From NCBI RefSeq assembly GCF_010093815.1, contig NW_022985555.1:618186-682185 (forward strand): 64,000 nt of DNA, in the 5' to 3' direction. The notes under the pieces were generated by a model. It saw nothing but the letters and a program-made list of their open reading frames with translations, had not been told where the DNA came from and did not search any database. The translations under genes were made by a program, and so were the position numbers. Origin of the DNA: Pseudovirgaria hyperparasitica. Taxonomy: Eukaryota; Ascomycota; Dothideomycetes; Acrospermales; Acrospermaceae. Below are positions 42,925 to 54,111 of this stretch, piece after piece; positions within the stretch are counted from its first letter, which is position 1, and each line of letters opens with the position of its first letter.

Positions 42925-45372
42925 TCATGATCCCCTACCCCTGCCTTTGCCTCGTCCCTTCCCTCTTCCACCACGGCCCTTTGCCCCAGCATCTCCACCC
43001 CCTCGCTGGCGCGAAGGATCACCCCTCTGATTATACCGGGCGGATTTCGAGTCGTGACGTCCACCTACCTGCCCAGGTCCCTTGCCAACCTTGTGATCAG
43101 GGTTTCTACCCCGGCCGCCAGGGTTACCGCGACTCCCACGACCACCACGACTACCTCCACCAGGAGGTCCACGACGCAGAAATTCCTCGTAGCCTGGTGA
43201 CAATTCTCGTTGATATTGCCCAGAAATCGGTGCAAGAGGTTTGCCTTTCTGTGTACTACAACCTCGTCCGCCCAGGTTGATGTTCATCTGCATGCGTCCC
43301 TTGCCGTTCTGTCTCGGTGCGTCGGGCAGATTGGTACTGTCGCTATTCATTGCGGCACCTCTGATTGACATACCTTTATCTTCCTGCACCGGTTTTGGCG
43401 GAAGATTATGCTTCACTCTCGAAAACATCTTATGTTGTGGTTCGGGTGGGAGAGGCAGACCGTTAATGCCTTCTGGCAGTGGCAGCAGTGAGGTATCCGA
43501 GGGCTCAACGAGGTATTTATTTGCTTCTCTGGCTGACCATGGGTTGAAGGGGCTTCTACCCTTGTCTAGCTGTTGAGTAAAATGACAATCGCCTCCGAAA
43601 TGCTTGGCGCTGCCACATTCGTAGCAGCTTATATTCAATGCTCGAACTTTTTGTAAGACATCTAGACTATCAGGGAAGAACGTTCGACCAACATCTGGAA
43701 ACAAAGTCTGGATGTGTTCGGAACGATCAGGGCGTCGAAGACAAGCTCGTCCGAAATGGTCATCTCGGACGTCGCAGTATGGACATACTCGGGAGGGGCA
43801 GGCGTTTTCTAAGTGATTTTCATGGCTGCATATGAGACAACGAACTATAGCGTTATTATCTGCCTGACCAAAATATCTTTCTTGCAGCTGTTGCTCATCA
43901 TGAGAAACTTGATGAACTCTCAGCGGCTCAGACTCAGCTACATGGAACGTAAGGTCCATGTAATGCGATGAAGGATTTCGCAGATTTTGGAGATCAATAG
44001 GTAGTTCTGGTGGCCGATCATGCATGATTGCGTCCTCCGTCACGTTCGTAATTAGTGTAGACTCTGCCATTTCACCCTCTGATATCTCGCCCTCCGACGA
44101 ATCAGCTGCTACCATATCGGTGCTGGGAGTCGTATGATGGTTCGCGCTGCTATTACTGTGCTGATTTTCGACTTCGTTGTTCTCTCCACAAGTGATGCGA
44201 ATTTGATGCTGATCAGATCTGGGCCGAGGCAGAGGAGGTAAATTGAGATTTGGGGGGTCTTGGAAAGCTCCGTATTCCTCAATGGTCAGCTGGTCATCGG
44301 TTCGTAAAGCAGTATTGATTATTGACGACCTCTGCACCGCGAATTCGTGGACATTGTGTAGACATGGAACTATATTGTTCCAATCTGCGATAGAATTTTG
44401 AGATTTCAGAATCTCCATTGACTTGATGTTCCTGATCTTGCTACTTTTAGCCTGTAGCTTAGATAGAGCTTGTACTGCCAGTCCGGTGCTAGAGTATACA
44501 AGCAAGTTATGCAGCTCCTCCACTCCTTCGAGATGCATCTCATGAAAGAATGAATTGATCAGGCCTTCGTATAGATGATTAGCTGTCAAGTTGTCCAATG
44601 ATCGGCCGATTTGTCTGGCACTCGGCCCGGTGGCCTTGTCACCTTGACCAATGCGACATTGTATGTATACAGCATTTTGCTGATCCAGGATGTGCGGCAC
44701 GATCGCAGGATCGAAACTTGATAGAAGCATATCAATGGCCCGATTGGTCTCGAAAGCCATGACATACCGTCTAAAACTCTTCGATCCTGGTTTCCTAGCT
44801 CTATTCTTCAGACTTCTCAGGTGCCGTTTCGGCATTTTTGTAATCGTTACGTTTGGATCCGCACTATCTGCTGTATCGGTGACAATTTTCTTGGTATGGG
44901 TTCTTGGTAAAGCGGATTTCTCAGAACTCGATGCGTGGTCTCCTACGTGTTCCTGCCCAGAATCACGGCTGATAGATAGCAGAGGCTCTTCTTCCCGACG
45001 AGCATCTATAAGGCTGGATAGTAGATCACTGGTTTCAGGATCCGCCTGTTTTACCGCAGTAGGCATGTTCACATGCGCACTCGTGTATTCGACGTTGGCC
45101 CTGCTCTCGCTACTTACAGTCGTTCTGGACTTAGCGGATCGACGTATTGAGCCGTTCGAAGTCTCACGATGCTCTGCTCCCTCGATTCGTTGTCGTTTGG
45201 TAACGGGGCTACTATCACTGTCTTCCGCAGAGGAGTGTGAATGGGATAGCGAACCTTCGCATGAAGTCTGCGGTCGTTTTCTGCCGAGTACAGAAGTCCG
45301 AGACTCGGTGTCGTCATCACGAACGCTCAATTGTGCTCGAGCAGTTTTGTTTTTGGTCTTTGCGCGCGCCAT
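42925..45372 (-). CDS. CCHC zinc-knuckle / RGG protein, AIR1/AIR2-like
   Basis: An 815-residue single-exon gene, likely an RNA-binding protein of the AIR family (TRAMP complex, nuclear RNA surveillance). The N-terminal ~450 residues are Ser/Thr-rich, with a basic RKARKPGSK-like patch and a helical region around 190-330. Zinc knuckles sit at about residues 508-592: CLICSHENHLENAC, CPYCDVRDDHFGRAC and CYECGSAKHFGGDC. The C-terminus is an RGG/GRG tail (RGGRGSRGNPGGRGR, ending GKGRGKGRGRGS). Yeast Air proteins are ~350 residues with five knuckles, so this is a longer, diverged relative and the assignment is by pattern. A GTAGGT near the tail could be a donor but was not used. It shares a 268-bp promoter with NOP13. 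Confidence 0.8.
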   Translation of the reverse strand: MARAKTKNKTARAQLSVRDDDTESRTSVLGRKRPQTSCEGSLSHSHSSAEDSDSSPVTKRQRIEGAEHRETSNGSIRRSAKSRTTVSSESRANVEYTSAHVNMPTAVKQADPETSDLLSSLIDARREEEPLLSISRDSGQEHVGDHASSSEKSALPRTHTKKIVTDTADSADPNVTITKMPKRHLRSLKNRARKPGSKSFRRYVMAFETNRAIDMLLSSFDPAIVPHILDQQNAVYIQCRIGQGDKATGPSARQIGRSLDNLTANHLYEGLINSFFHEMHLEGVEELHNLLVYSSTGLAVQALSKLQAKSSKIRNIKSMEILKSQNSIADWNNIVPCLHNVHEFAVQRSSIINTALRTDDQLTIEEYGAFQDPPNLNLPPLPRPRSDQHQIRITCGENNEVENQHSNSSANHHTTPSTDMVAADSSEGEISEGEMAESTLITNVTEDAIMHDRPPELPIDLQNLRNPSSHYMDLTFHVAESEPLRVHQVSHDEQQLQERYFGQADNNAIVRCLICSHENHLENACPSRVCPYCDVRDDHFGRACLRRPDRSEHIQTLFPDVGRTFFPDSLDVLQKVRALNISCYECGSAKHFGGDCHFTQQLDKGRSPFNPWSAREANKYLVEPSDTSLLPLPEGINGLPLPPEPQHKMFSRVKHNLPPKPVQEDKGMSIRGAAMNSDSTNLPDAPRQNGKGRMQMNINLGGRGCSTQKGKPLAPISGQYQRELSPGYEEFLRRGPPGGGSRGGRGSRGNPGGRGRNPDHKVGKGPGQVGGRHDSKSARYNQRGDPSRQRGGGDAGAKGRGGRGKGRGKGRGRGS

Positions 45373-45640
45373 GAACAGGATCGTGACTGCAAGACAATCC
45401 CGTTCAGATGGCGACTTAGCGCGCTATGAATCGAGGCACGGCGGCTCAATTGCCCAGGGTTGGTTCTGAACGCGTAGCTTTTTTTCGCGAACTTTACATC
45501 AATTTCGCTCGCAAGCCGGACTTATCTCGGCCGCTCTATTTTCGATTGCCGACGCCGATGAAATTTATGTCTACTCGAATTCAAGCCTACGACCTCATGC
45601 AATCATTAATGCTGAGTATCTAAGTACGCTAATCTCCAGG
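45373..45640. promoter_or_regulatory. Shared divergent promoter (AIR-like / NOP13)
   Basis: 268 bp between two divergent start codons, both for nuclear RNA-processing proteins. The sequence CGATGAAATTT near 45559 is loosely like ribosome-biogenesis promoter elements, but this is weak. Confidence 0.4.
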
Positions 45641-46804
45641 ATGTCAAGCGATAACGAGATCCTAGAGCCACCTTCACCAGCAAAATCCGAACACAAATTC
45701 AAGGAAAGCAAGAAGAGAAAACACGAAGCATCAAATGATGATCAGAACATTGACGCCGATGGATCCACCACACATATCAGATCAAAGAACTCAAAAACTC
45801 ACAAGCAATCGCGAAAATTTATGAGAGAGACGTCTCCGGAAGGTCATAGGGCAGCCAACCATTCCAAGAGCGACTCTAGGAGCGCGAAGAAGCGGAGGCG
45901 CACAAGCGATGCCAATGATTCTGCCGAGGAGCTCAAGATTGACTTAGCTCTTCCAGAACCTCCGTCAAAGAAAGCTTTACGTAAAGCAAAGAAGGCAAAA
46001 CCTGCTGCAGAGGCAGCCAGCGCCACCAAAGAGGATATAGCGAAGGTATCCGTACAGGAATGCCAGAAACGTACCGACCATGGTATCTGGATTGGCAATC
46101 TACCATGGGGAGCAACGATAGAGGGCCTACGGGTATTCTTCACAGAGAACTCCGAGATCAAAGATGGCGACATTACGCGGATTCATATGCCTAAACCTAA
46201 GAAACCCTCCCCGACCCTGCGGATAAAACCAAACAATTCCGGCTTCGCCTATGTGGATTTCGTCTCTGAAGCAAAGAAGTTGATAGCTATAGAGCTGAGT
46301 GAGACTCCAATTGATGGTCGGAACTGTTTGATCAAAGATGCGAAGAGTTTTGTAGGCAGACCAGAGAAGTCCCAGACGACCCAAACTGAAGCCGTCAACA
46401 AAAAATCGCCAAACAAGAGGATATTCGTTGGTAATCTAGGATTTGACATAACGCGCGAAGCACTCTTCGAGCACTTCGCGCCCTGTGGAGAGGTTGAAGA
46501 TGTTTTTCTCGCAACGTTTGAGGATTCTGGAAAATGTAGAGGTTATGGCTGGATAACATTCGGTGATATACCTTCCGCAGAAGCAGCTGTGCGTGGATAT
46601 GGCTTCAAAGATGTAGAACAAGAAGCTGAGCCAGACGAGGAGCAGTCTGATGCCAAGAGAAAGAAGAAACCCAAACCACGTAAGTGGTGGGTCAACAAGA
46701 TCGAAGGGCGAAATCTCCGTTGTGAATTTGCAGAAGACAAGGCAACCCGCTACAAGAAGAGATATGGGAAAGACAAGTCGGTACAGGAAGACGCCAGCTA
46801 CTGA
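45641..46804 (+). CDS. NOP13: Nucleolar RRM protein Nop13
   Basis: A 387-residue single-exon protein with two RNA-recognition motifs, associated with pre-60S ribosome assembly in yeast. The N-terminal ~140 residues are Lys/Ser-rich with nucleolar-type basic clusters (KKRRRTSD, KKALRKAKKAK). RRM1 covers about 148-240: GIWIGNLPWGA is RNP2 and NSGFAYVDF is RNP1. RRM2 covers about 262-365: RIFVGNLGFD, then CRGYGWITF, with an acidic insertion before KWWVNKIEGRNLRCEF. The order, spacing and the WWVNKIEGRNLR ending are typical of fungal Nop13. It is convergent with MIM2. Confidence 0.92.
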   Translation: MSSDNEILEPPSPAKSEHKFKESKKRKHEASNDDQNIDADGSTTHIRSKNSKTHKQSRKFMRETSPEGHRAANHSKSDSRSAKKRRRTSDANDSAEELKIDLALPEPPSKKALRKAKKAKPAAEAASATKEDIAKVSVQECQKRTDHGIWIGNLPWGATIEGLRVFFTENSEIKDGDITRIHMPKPKKPSPTLRIKPNNSGFAYVDFVSEAKKLIAIELSETPIDGRNCLIKDAKSFVGRPEKSQTTQTEAVNKKSPNKRIFVGNLGFDITREALFEHFAPCGEVEDVFLATFEDSGKCRGYGWITFGDIPSAEAAVRGYGFKDVEQEAEPDEEQSDAKRKKKPKPRKWWVNKIEGRNLRCEFAEDKATRYKKRYGKDKSVQEDASY

Positions 46805-47066
46805 TCCTGCTCTGCCGCAGGTAGTTGTCTTCGTTAGAACTTGGTCATGATTATCGCCATGACTTGATATATGTATATACATCGACATTTTGGGTGCCGA
46901 GCCTCTTCTACCCCAAAGTAAACCCGCTTTTCTCAAAGTGGTCTATGTTATTGTCAGACAGAGTCAGACATACCATCTGTCGCTGCAAAGGACCTGTGTA
47001 TATGTCTCCAACGCCACCGCCAAATGCAATATATGGGATATCTGGTGAAGTGATACTTCGTGAATC

Positions 47067-47465
47067 TCACAGTGTGGCAGCTGCTTCTACCATGCCAGCT
47101 GCTCTGAACATCCCAGGGCTCGTAACTTTGATCTCGACGGGATATTGCCATTCCATGTATTTGGCCCAGCCTACCCTTCATCAGCTGTTGCCCGTAGCAT
47201 ATCGTGCAATACGCACTTGACCGGAAAGCTTACCCCAATATGCACACTTCCTTCCAAAGTACTTCCCGACGTAGGGTATCAAAATCATTGTCAGAAGCAG
47301 CTCTATCTGCTGTAATGACTCTCTCCATTCTCTTTCTGCATCTGAATAATGCGATGAGTCTTCAGTGGTTTCCGAAGGTAATGAGTCAAGGTCGTCATCG
47401 TCCACATCCGAGTCTATGAGTTGCTGCGAGGGCATAATAAAGGAGGACTCGGATGAGGCAGACAT
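47067..47465 (-). CDS. MIM2: Mitochondrial import protein 2 (Mim2-like)
   Basis: A small 111-residue protein encoded by exons 47465-47234 and 47170-47067 (phase 1). The N-terminal ~45 residues are acidic and Ser-rich (DVDDDDLDSLPSETTEDSS). A helical entry AEREWRESLQQIELLL leads into a membrane-spanning segment LTMILIPYVGKYFGRK. Then come CAYWGWAKYMEWQYPVEI and the C-terminus GMVEAAATL. This layout (acidic cytosolic head, one span, conserved Trp-rich tail) fits the Mim2 component of the outer-membrane MIM insertase. The family call is from memory of fungal Mim2 sequences and could be wrong, but the gene itself is clear. It is divergent from SUI3. Confidence 0.75.
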
Positions 47466-47643
47466 TTGTAAGTGCTTTCGTGCTTCCCAGTTGAGTGAAG
47501 GGGTTTTCAGCGCAATTATGCCACGAGCATCGGACGGGTGGTCAGTGCGAACGATGAAGATGGTATGTACATGGTGGTTATCAAGCTCCGCGGGTTCAGC
47601 AAGTCTTCATTACAGGCGAGTGTTTGGCTGCGGGCGCGCTAAT

Positions 47644-47649
47644 CACGTG
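47644..47649. promoter_or_regulatory. CACGTG box between MIM2 and SUI3
   Basis: ATCACGTGA is a full Cbf1-type palindrome. It lies in the 339-bp divergent promoter, about 156 bp from the SUI3 start and 179 bp from the MIM2 start. Confidence 0.45.
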
Positions 47650-47804
47650 AAAGGGTTGACTCATGAATAAGGATATTACTTTATGGTCGTGCAGTATGCC
47701 TTGTCTTGTAACATCCACTTCTTCACAATCAACACGCACAACCACCCATAAATCGTCTTATTTCAGTCAATACTGATACAAACACAGCGACAAGGGGTTT
47801 GAAG

Positions 47805-49018
47805 ATGGCCGAAGTTGTACGTCACACCCCTGCTCTGCACATCCCACACCACTTCTTCATTAGTGGCGCACTTTTCGATAAACCCGGCGAAATCTCATAT
47901 GCCTACAACAACACACTAACATACAACTTACACTATAGGCCGACATTTCGATTGAAAGGAAACCTAGAAAATCAGTCGCTTTCAGTGACGGAGCAACGGT
48001 GGTCGACGGCACCGGCCAAGTAACAGAAATGAACGGGTCCGCAGGAGAGAAGAACAGTGCTGAAAGCCACTCGGCTGGTATGTATCTGCATCCAGAGCAG
48101 GGGCCTAGTGCCTCACTTGGTTGGGCTCCTCTTGCTATGTTGCGACTCCAATTCTGACTATCTGTAGACGATGGCGAACCTGATAAGGCCGTCGATGAAG
48201 TTACGGATATGTTCAAAGATCTCGCGAAAAAGAAGAAGAAGTCCAAGAAGCCAAAAGAGGGCGAGGAAGCAGAAACACCCGCTGCCGATGGAGAGTTCGA
48301 CCCTTCGGCGCTGAAGAAGAAGAAGAAGAAGAAGCCCAAGACCACGGACGCAGACGATTTCGAGGCCAAGCTTGCTGAAGTCGGCGCAGTGGAGAAGGAA
48401 GATGCAGAAGAAGAGAAGACTGAAGAGCCGATACAAGAAGGCGACATGGAGAAGGGCACCGGTATCTGGGCACATGATGCCACAACGCCAATCAAATATA
48501 ACAATCTTTTGAAGCGTTTCTTCACCCAACTTCACTCGCATCATCCGGACCTCGCCTCCACAGGTTCCAAGAGCTACAAGATACCACCTCCACAATGTCT
48601 CCGCGAAGGCAACCGGAAGACTATTTTCGCCAACATCTCCGAGATCTGCAAGAGAATGAAGCGTTCAGATGAACACGTGACCCAGTTTCTGTTTGCCGAA
48701 CTCGGAACCAGTGGCAGCGTTGACGGCAGTAAACGACTCGTCATCAAGGGTCGTTTCCAGCAGAAACAGATCGAGAATGTGTTGAGGCGCTATATCAGTA
48801 AGACTTATTGTGCCTACGGTTTTTTATAATCATGCTAAATAGCCACAGTGGAATATGTTACTTGCAAGACCTGCAGATCTCCCGATACCGAACTCAATAA
48901 GGGCGAAAATCGTCTTTACTTCGTCACTTGTAACTCTTGCGGTTCGCGACGTAGTGTTACTGCCATCAAGACTGGGTTCTCTGCACAGATCGGGAAGAGA
49001 AAGAGACAGCAAGGTTAA
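47805..49018 (+). CDS. SUI3: Translation initiation factor eIF2 beta subunit
   Basis: A 316-residue beta subunit of the ternary-complex GTPase eIF2, which contacts eIF5 and eIF2B. Exons are 47805-47816, 47939-48077, 48168-48797 and 48849-49018. The N-terminal half carries two of the usual polylysine blocks ([11 protein letters not shown] and [11 protein letters not shown]) that bind eIF5/eIF2B. The core runs from [14 protein letters not shown] to [19 protein letters not shown]4 zinc ribbon made by the last exon follows ([13 protein letters not shown], then [13 protein letters not shown]). It ends at [13 protein letters not shown]. The first exon is only four codons, and the first intron is long for this genome (122 nt). 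Confidence 0.96.
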
Positions 49019-49688
49019 ATTCGCGACTTCCAGAGGGCTTTCAGCAGTCGCTGTCCTAAATGGATTGAATTTGGCGCCTTCTACCTGGACATTCCGTATG
49101 GTGTCGTTTGCGACAAGAGTTGAAAAACCCAGCTTGCATTGCACTGCTGGTTCTGATACGGGATAATAGCCTGTTCAGTGGAGCAACTTGACGACTGTAC
49201 ATATATATATATATACATATATATATATCCACACGCTTCCAAAGCTCTCGTGAGGGACCTTGTTTGCTTATAGACAGAGGACAACGAGAGGCAGAAGACA
49301 AAGGCTGATCTGCACCGGTCGCGAAAGTTAATAATTAGTGATACTACGTAGATGTTCTAGGTAATTAGCGCCATGCACTCACCTCCAGAATCACACTGCA
49401 GCTCCAGTTCTCTTTTCTAAATTTAGCTCCCAATCATGCTGCTGGACCCCCGCACCGCTTGTTGGCTGCTTGCAACCAAGCGCATGCGGCGTGAGGGCGG
49501 CACCACAGCGTACCGCATCTCAGCACGCAGCACCAATGACAGGAGGCTGAGCATTTGCGACATCAGCGATGTCCTTCATCTAGTCATCCAGATTTCACCT
49601 TCTGCGGCACACTATCAGTCTTGCATTGTGTGAATTTCCTCTGCCTTGCGCTGCCCATTTCTTACGACCTCCCCGGCTTACAACAACC
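49019..49688. other. Intergenic between SUI3 and AIM24
   Basis: 670 bp. It contains an AT dinucleotide microsatellite at about 49199-49228 (interrupted by one ACAT) and no credible gene. A small frame at 49436-49633 looks like chance. Confidence 0.45.
49199..49228. repeat. (AT)n microsatellite
   Basis: An uninterrupted AT run with one C interruption, about 30 bp, in the SUI3 3' flank. Confidence 0.9.
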
Positions 49689-51147
49689 ATGTCTTACCCT
49701 CCGCCAAACAGTCCTCCTCCACATGGGCAATACTACCCACGTATGTCTTTGATGCACTCATAGATGTTCAGACTATCTCACAGACTGTGTAGCGCCTCCC
49801 GAAAAGAGCGGGTTTCAGGGTATATCGTCCAAAACCTTCCCACAATGATACTCGAGGCTGAAACTCCATTAGACCAGCAACACGGCCAAGCACAGCAGCA
49901 ACAGTTTGCACCTCCACCAGGCAGCCAGCAGTACTATCCTCCACCTCCCAGTGGAGCACAGTATAAGCCAGAACAGAGCTACGGTGCTGATCCCCACCGA
50001 GCCTCCTACCAAACTCCCGTCTCGCCCCCTCCTGCGCAGCCTCCACATCCTGGGCAACAACAGCAATTTGCTGCTCCACCTCCACCAGGAAGCAATGTAG
50101 GACAACACCAAGGGCATAGTGCACCTCCTCAATCGGGCGTTGGCGCTGGCCAAGGTGTCGCGCCCTCCCCATCTCCACAACCAACGTTGAATGCGAACTC
50201 GGCCACACAGATTCCAGGTGGTGGACCTTCACAATCGCACTTCATAGGCGCCGGGACTACTCAGGACGATGTTGGCACGTTCAATGGTGGAAGCTATAGA
50301 GTCAGTCACCGTGACACCAACACAATCTTGACTGTCCAATTGGCAATGGGTTGTCCATTGGTTGCTAAGCCAGGTGAGAAGGGCTCTACTACGCTTGTTA
50401 TGCACGCTGGAAGGGCGCTTTCGAGAGACTGAATGGGATTGCTGATTGCTGACCAGTGGTACAGGTGCTATGATTGCGATGTCGCCTTCAGTCACACTGA
50501 AGGGGGGCGTCAAATTCAGTATGAAGAAATTAATCGCTGGAGGTGAAATGGCGACTTCGACTTACACAGGACCGGGCGAACTATTACTTGCTCCCGCAGC
50601 TCTTGGTGATATCTCCAATATCAGATTGTCCGGGCAAGAGCAATGGAGCGTTGGCAAAGATGCGTTCCTTGCATGCACTCAAGGTATCGTAAAAGAATAC
50701 AAGAGTCAAGGCTTTGGAAAGGCCATGTTCTCCGGCGAAGGCTTATTCGTATACCGAATCTCTGGCTCTGGCATCCTCTGGGTCACGAGTTTGGGCGCGA
50801 TTATCCGTAAAGATGTAAGTCATTTTCAGTCAATGTGGCTGCGGAAGCATCTACTAAGCAAACGTAGCTCGCACCAGAAGAGAAATATATCGTTGATAAT
50901 GGGCATCTGGTAGCGTGGAACTGCAAATACGTTCTGGAACGCGTTGCTAGTGGTGGTATTATTTCAGGACTATCCTCAGGAGAAGGGCTTGTGTGCAAGT
51001 TCACCGGCAAGTCTATCAGCGTCTGTTTCCAAAGCTATATATAATAACGAAAATACTATAGGACCCGGAACTGTTTTCATCCAGACAAGGAATCCCACTG
51101 CATTTGCCCAGTGGCTTACAGCGCATGCAGCAGGGGGCGCGGCTTAA
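49689..51147 (+). CDS. AIM24: AIM24 family mitochondrial protein
   Basis: A 384-residue protein of the AIM24/TIGR00266 family. Yeast Aim24 is an inner-membrane protein needed for MICOS integrity. Exons are 49689-49740, 49793-49819, 49873-50373, 50465-50814, 50868-51006 and 51062-51147. The N-terminal ~150 residues are Pro/Gln-rich ([13 protein letters not shown] and similar), longer than in yeast, and no clear presequence is visible. The beta-rich core includes [58 protein letters not shown] and the [14 protein letters not shown] strand. The last intron needs a GC donor (ACCG|GCAAGT). Similar proteins without targeting signals exist in the cytosol, so mitochondrial location is inferred. Confidence 0.85.
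51007..51061 (+). other. GC-AG intron in AIM24
   Basis: The donor is ACCG|GCAAGT, the textbook GC-intron donor, and the acceptor is CTATAG. The only GT nearby would break the TGPGTVFIQ strand frame. Confidence 0.85.
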
Positions 51148-51600
51148 GGAGGTGAGCTCTACATAACATTATATGTAGCAGACTGGCAAAAGTAAAGCTT
51201 TTCAGGTTTCCTATTTTCTTTTGTACGCCCATATGGTAGGTATCGTATGACGAGCCAGACTGCAGTAATGATATCCTCCGTATCATACAAAGGCGCAGCT
51301 CTTTCAGTCGACAAGCATATAACAGATAATGGAGAATATTGAGTACTCAGCAAGTCAGCACATGAGCTACGATTGTACGGGTAACCACTGTCCACCTTCT
51401 ACCACCGTCACATTCGTCGATATTCATCAGCCTAGACCTGGTGTAGTTTATGGGGTATGGATTACGCCACTAGTATTTTGCCCCGCATCACATTCCTATG
51501 ATAACGTAAGATGCGGTTGCCTTGACGTCGGGTTCCTCCTTACTCTACAATAGCTTCCATTCGTGACAATCATCATCTCTACACCTTCCATCCAACAACA
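51148..51600. other. Intergenic: aldo-keto reductase promoter
   Basis: 450 bp between two plus-strand genes. Nothing specific was recognised. Confidence 0.4.
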
Positions 51601-52793
51601 ATGGCGTCCGAGAGGTCAGAAGCCTTGCCCAAAATGCAGTACCGATTTCTGGGCAGCTCTGGGCTCAAGGTTTCCGCTATCTCACTAGGTGGTTGGTTGA
51701 CGTATGGAGGGCATGTCGATAATGGTACAGTCTATCCCTTATTGGCTGCGTCTATACAGGCTTGGACAAGTATGTAATTAATCCACACAGAGCTTGCCCA
51801 ATCTTGTTTGAAAGCTGCATACGACGCTGGTATCAACTTTTTCGATTGTGCCGAAGGCTATGGAGGTGGCGAGAGCGAGAGAGTTATGGGTGAGGCGATC
51901 AAGAAATTTGAGTGGAAAAGGAACGACATTGTTGTCAGCACTAAAGTAAACCCCAAAGGCCCCAGATCGTGTACCCACTCTGAGCACAAGACTGAATAGC
52001 AATCTAGATCTACTGGGGCGCCGCCAATGGCGAGTTAAATGTCAACAATGGCGGCCTGTCCCGTAAGCACATCATCGAGGGAACAAAGGCCTCGCTTCAA
52101 CGGCTCCAACTCGATTATGTCGACATACTATACTGTCATCGTCCTGACCGCCACACACCCATCCTGGAGACAGTCCGTGCCATGAACTACATCATCAACT
52201 CTGGTCAGGCTTTCTACTGGGGTACATCCATGTGGAGCGCCGACGAGATCACACGTGCCACTGAGCTTGCCGAAAAGCACAATTTGATCGGCCCAATTGT
52301 CGAGCAGCCATTATACAATGCTTTCGACCGTGAAAGGGTCGAGTCGGAGTACTTCCACCTTTACAAGGAATATGGATATGGCCTTACCGTCTTCTCGCCA
52401 CTTAAGGGTGGTGTTTTAACTGGGAAGTACGATGATGGTATCCCTGAGGATTCACGTATCGCAAAGTCGGAAGACAAGTACATTAAAGGTCTACGAAAGG
52501 AAGTTAAAACCGAGCAGTGGAAGGTCACTATTGAGAAGGTCAAGAAGCTCAAGGTTGTTGCTGATAAGTTGGATACTGACCGTGCTGCACTGTCTATGGC
52601 GTGGGTCCTGAAAAACCCTAATGTTAGTAGTGCCATTACTGGTGCTAGCAGGCCAGAGCAGATTGGAAAGACTGTTCGCGCTCTGGGAGTTCTGCCCAAG
52701 TTGACGGACGAGATCATGAAAGAGATCGATGAAATCTTGGGGAGCAAGCCCGAACCGATCGTCATGAGGTTTTTTGACGACCACGGTCGATGA
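51601..52793 (+). CDS. Aldo-keto reductase, potassium-channel beta-subunit type (AKR6)
   Basis: A 354-residue NADPH-dependent TIM-barrel oxidoreductase. Exons 51601-51724, 51791-51945 and 52008-52793 join in phases 1 and 0. The catalytic tetrad is intact: Asp60 and Tyr65 in NFFDCAEGY, Lys93 in VVSTK and His137 in LYCHRPD. Cofactor and fold motifs include YWGTSMWSADEI, VEQPLYNAFDR, TVFSPLKGGVLTGKYDDG and SSAITGASRPEQI. This set is typical of fungal homologues of Kv-beta and yeast Ypr1-unrelated AKR6 members. The physiological substrate is unknown, and reduction of aldehydes is the family activity. No targeting signal is seen. Confidence 0.93.
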
Positions 52794-54111
52794 AAGCTCT
52801 ATGTGAAGGATTTATGAGCACGGGAGACCAGTGTCTCCAAGTGAGAATGACAATAGAAGTGGTATGGGTGAGGACAAGACTTCAACATCAAAAAGCACAG
52901 AGTTGACTAGAATATACAATGGGTGTATGAATTGAATACTGGTTAATTATATCATGCCGTACAGTGATTACTTTGGGATCGTGCCACGTGTCCAACTGGT
53001 AAGAAAATAGAATCTGTTCAAACAAAAGACCAACGCATGATAATTAGGATTATCCGACGACCTCAACAACTAGATCGAAAAAGTGTCACGTAATGATCTG
53101 CACTCTAAAGCTTTCTATCGGAGATGTGCAAGGAAAGTGAGATATATTGGAGGGTTGTGGACTTTGGATACATTTCGAGTATTCCTGCGCTGCGCCTGCT
53201 TGCTATCCCTTTAATATAGTTACCATGCGATATGCATATAAATTCGACGTGCATAGTCCTCCTTTGATACTTATTACCATCTTCAGGCGAATCTAACGCA
53301 ACAATCATGATACTGCTCCTAATGCTCCAACCCCACGATAAGCATACAATTTCTCACGATTCTATGTACTGATCATATCTTCAGCCGGCCTAAGCCCCTA
53401 CAAGTCACCAATATACTCGAGGAGCTCTCCCTGCTATCCTCATATAAAACATGGTCAGTACAACCCTTCTCTGTCACGATGCGCGGTCCAAGCACTTTCG
53501 TCACCGTGCTTGAAGATCTATATACGGGCGTGGAGATCTGGGAGATAATTATGATCCCCAGAGCCGTGGTCACGCAGATTCCACACTCGTAGTCCGATGC
53601 TGCTACGGATTTTTTTGAAAAAAAATAAAAAGACTTACGACAGGACCCACATATCCCTGTAGAGAGGTGCATGACCGCGTCGACATATCACAGTTCCACT
53701 TCCTCTAGAACACATCCCAGGGCCCGGATTTCAGTACGAATTTTCACTTTGCCGTCAATACGAACCTGGATACTAATATACCTGTTATTGGTATGGGGAC
53801 TCCTAGGGTTCATTTCTGATTTGTAAGGATGGGAGATATGGAGAAGGTGAGTAGAGTGCGAGATGTGGCGCGTAACAGGGATAACTATTGCTACGAAGTA
53901 AAGTCCGGAAGCAGAAGTGGTACTGCTCAGTTGACTTGCTCAATCGGATTGGCGTCAGTAGAGATAGCTAGAACATACGTTTGGAGGGATCTGCACTACT
54001 ATTGAAGTGAACCTGCAGGACAATGTAATACCAAGCTCTGTCTTCTTACGTTAGACATGCTTTCCGATACATTATACATAATATACATGATTCCTGGTTG
54101 CCACCGGTAAT
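52794..54111. other. 1.3-kb convergent intergenic region
   Basis: It lies between the stops of the reductase and COQ7. Minus-strand frames at 53373-53672 and a 41-codon frame near 53700-53812 (MNPRSPHTNNRYISIQV) look weakly protein-like but do not join cleanly. They may be chance frames or the relic of a small gene. No repeat was seen. Confidence 0.35.

Noticed and set aside
44690-45469. 259-codon plus-strand open frame
   Set aside because: It is antisense to the N-terminal part of the AIR-like gene. Its composition follows from the Ser/Arg-rich opposite strand.
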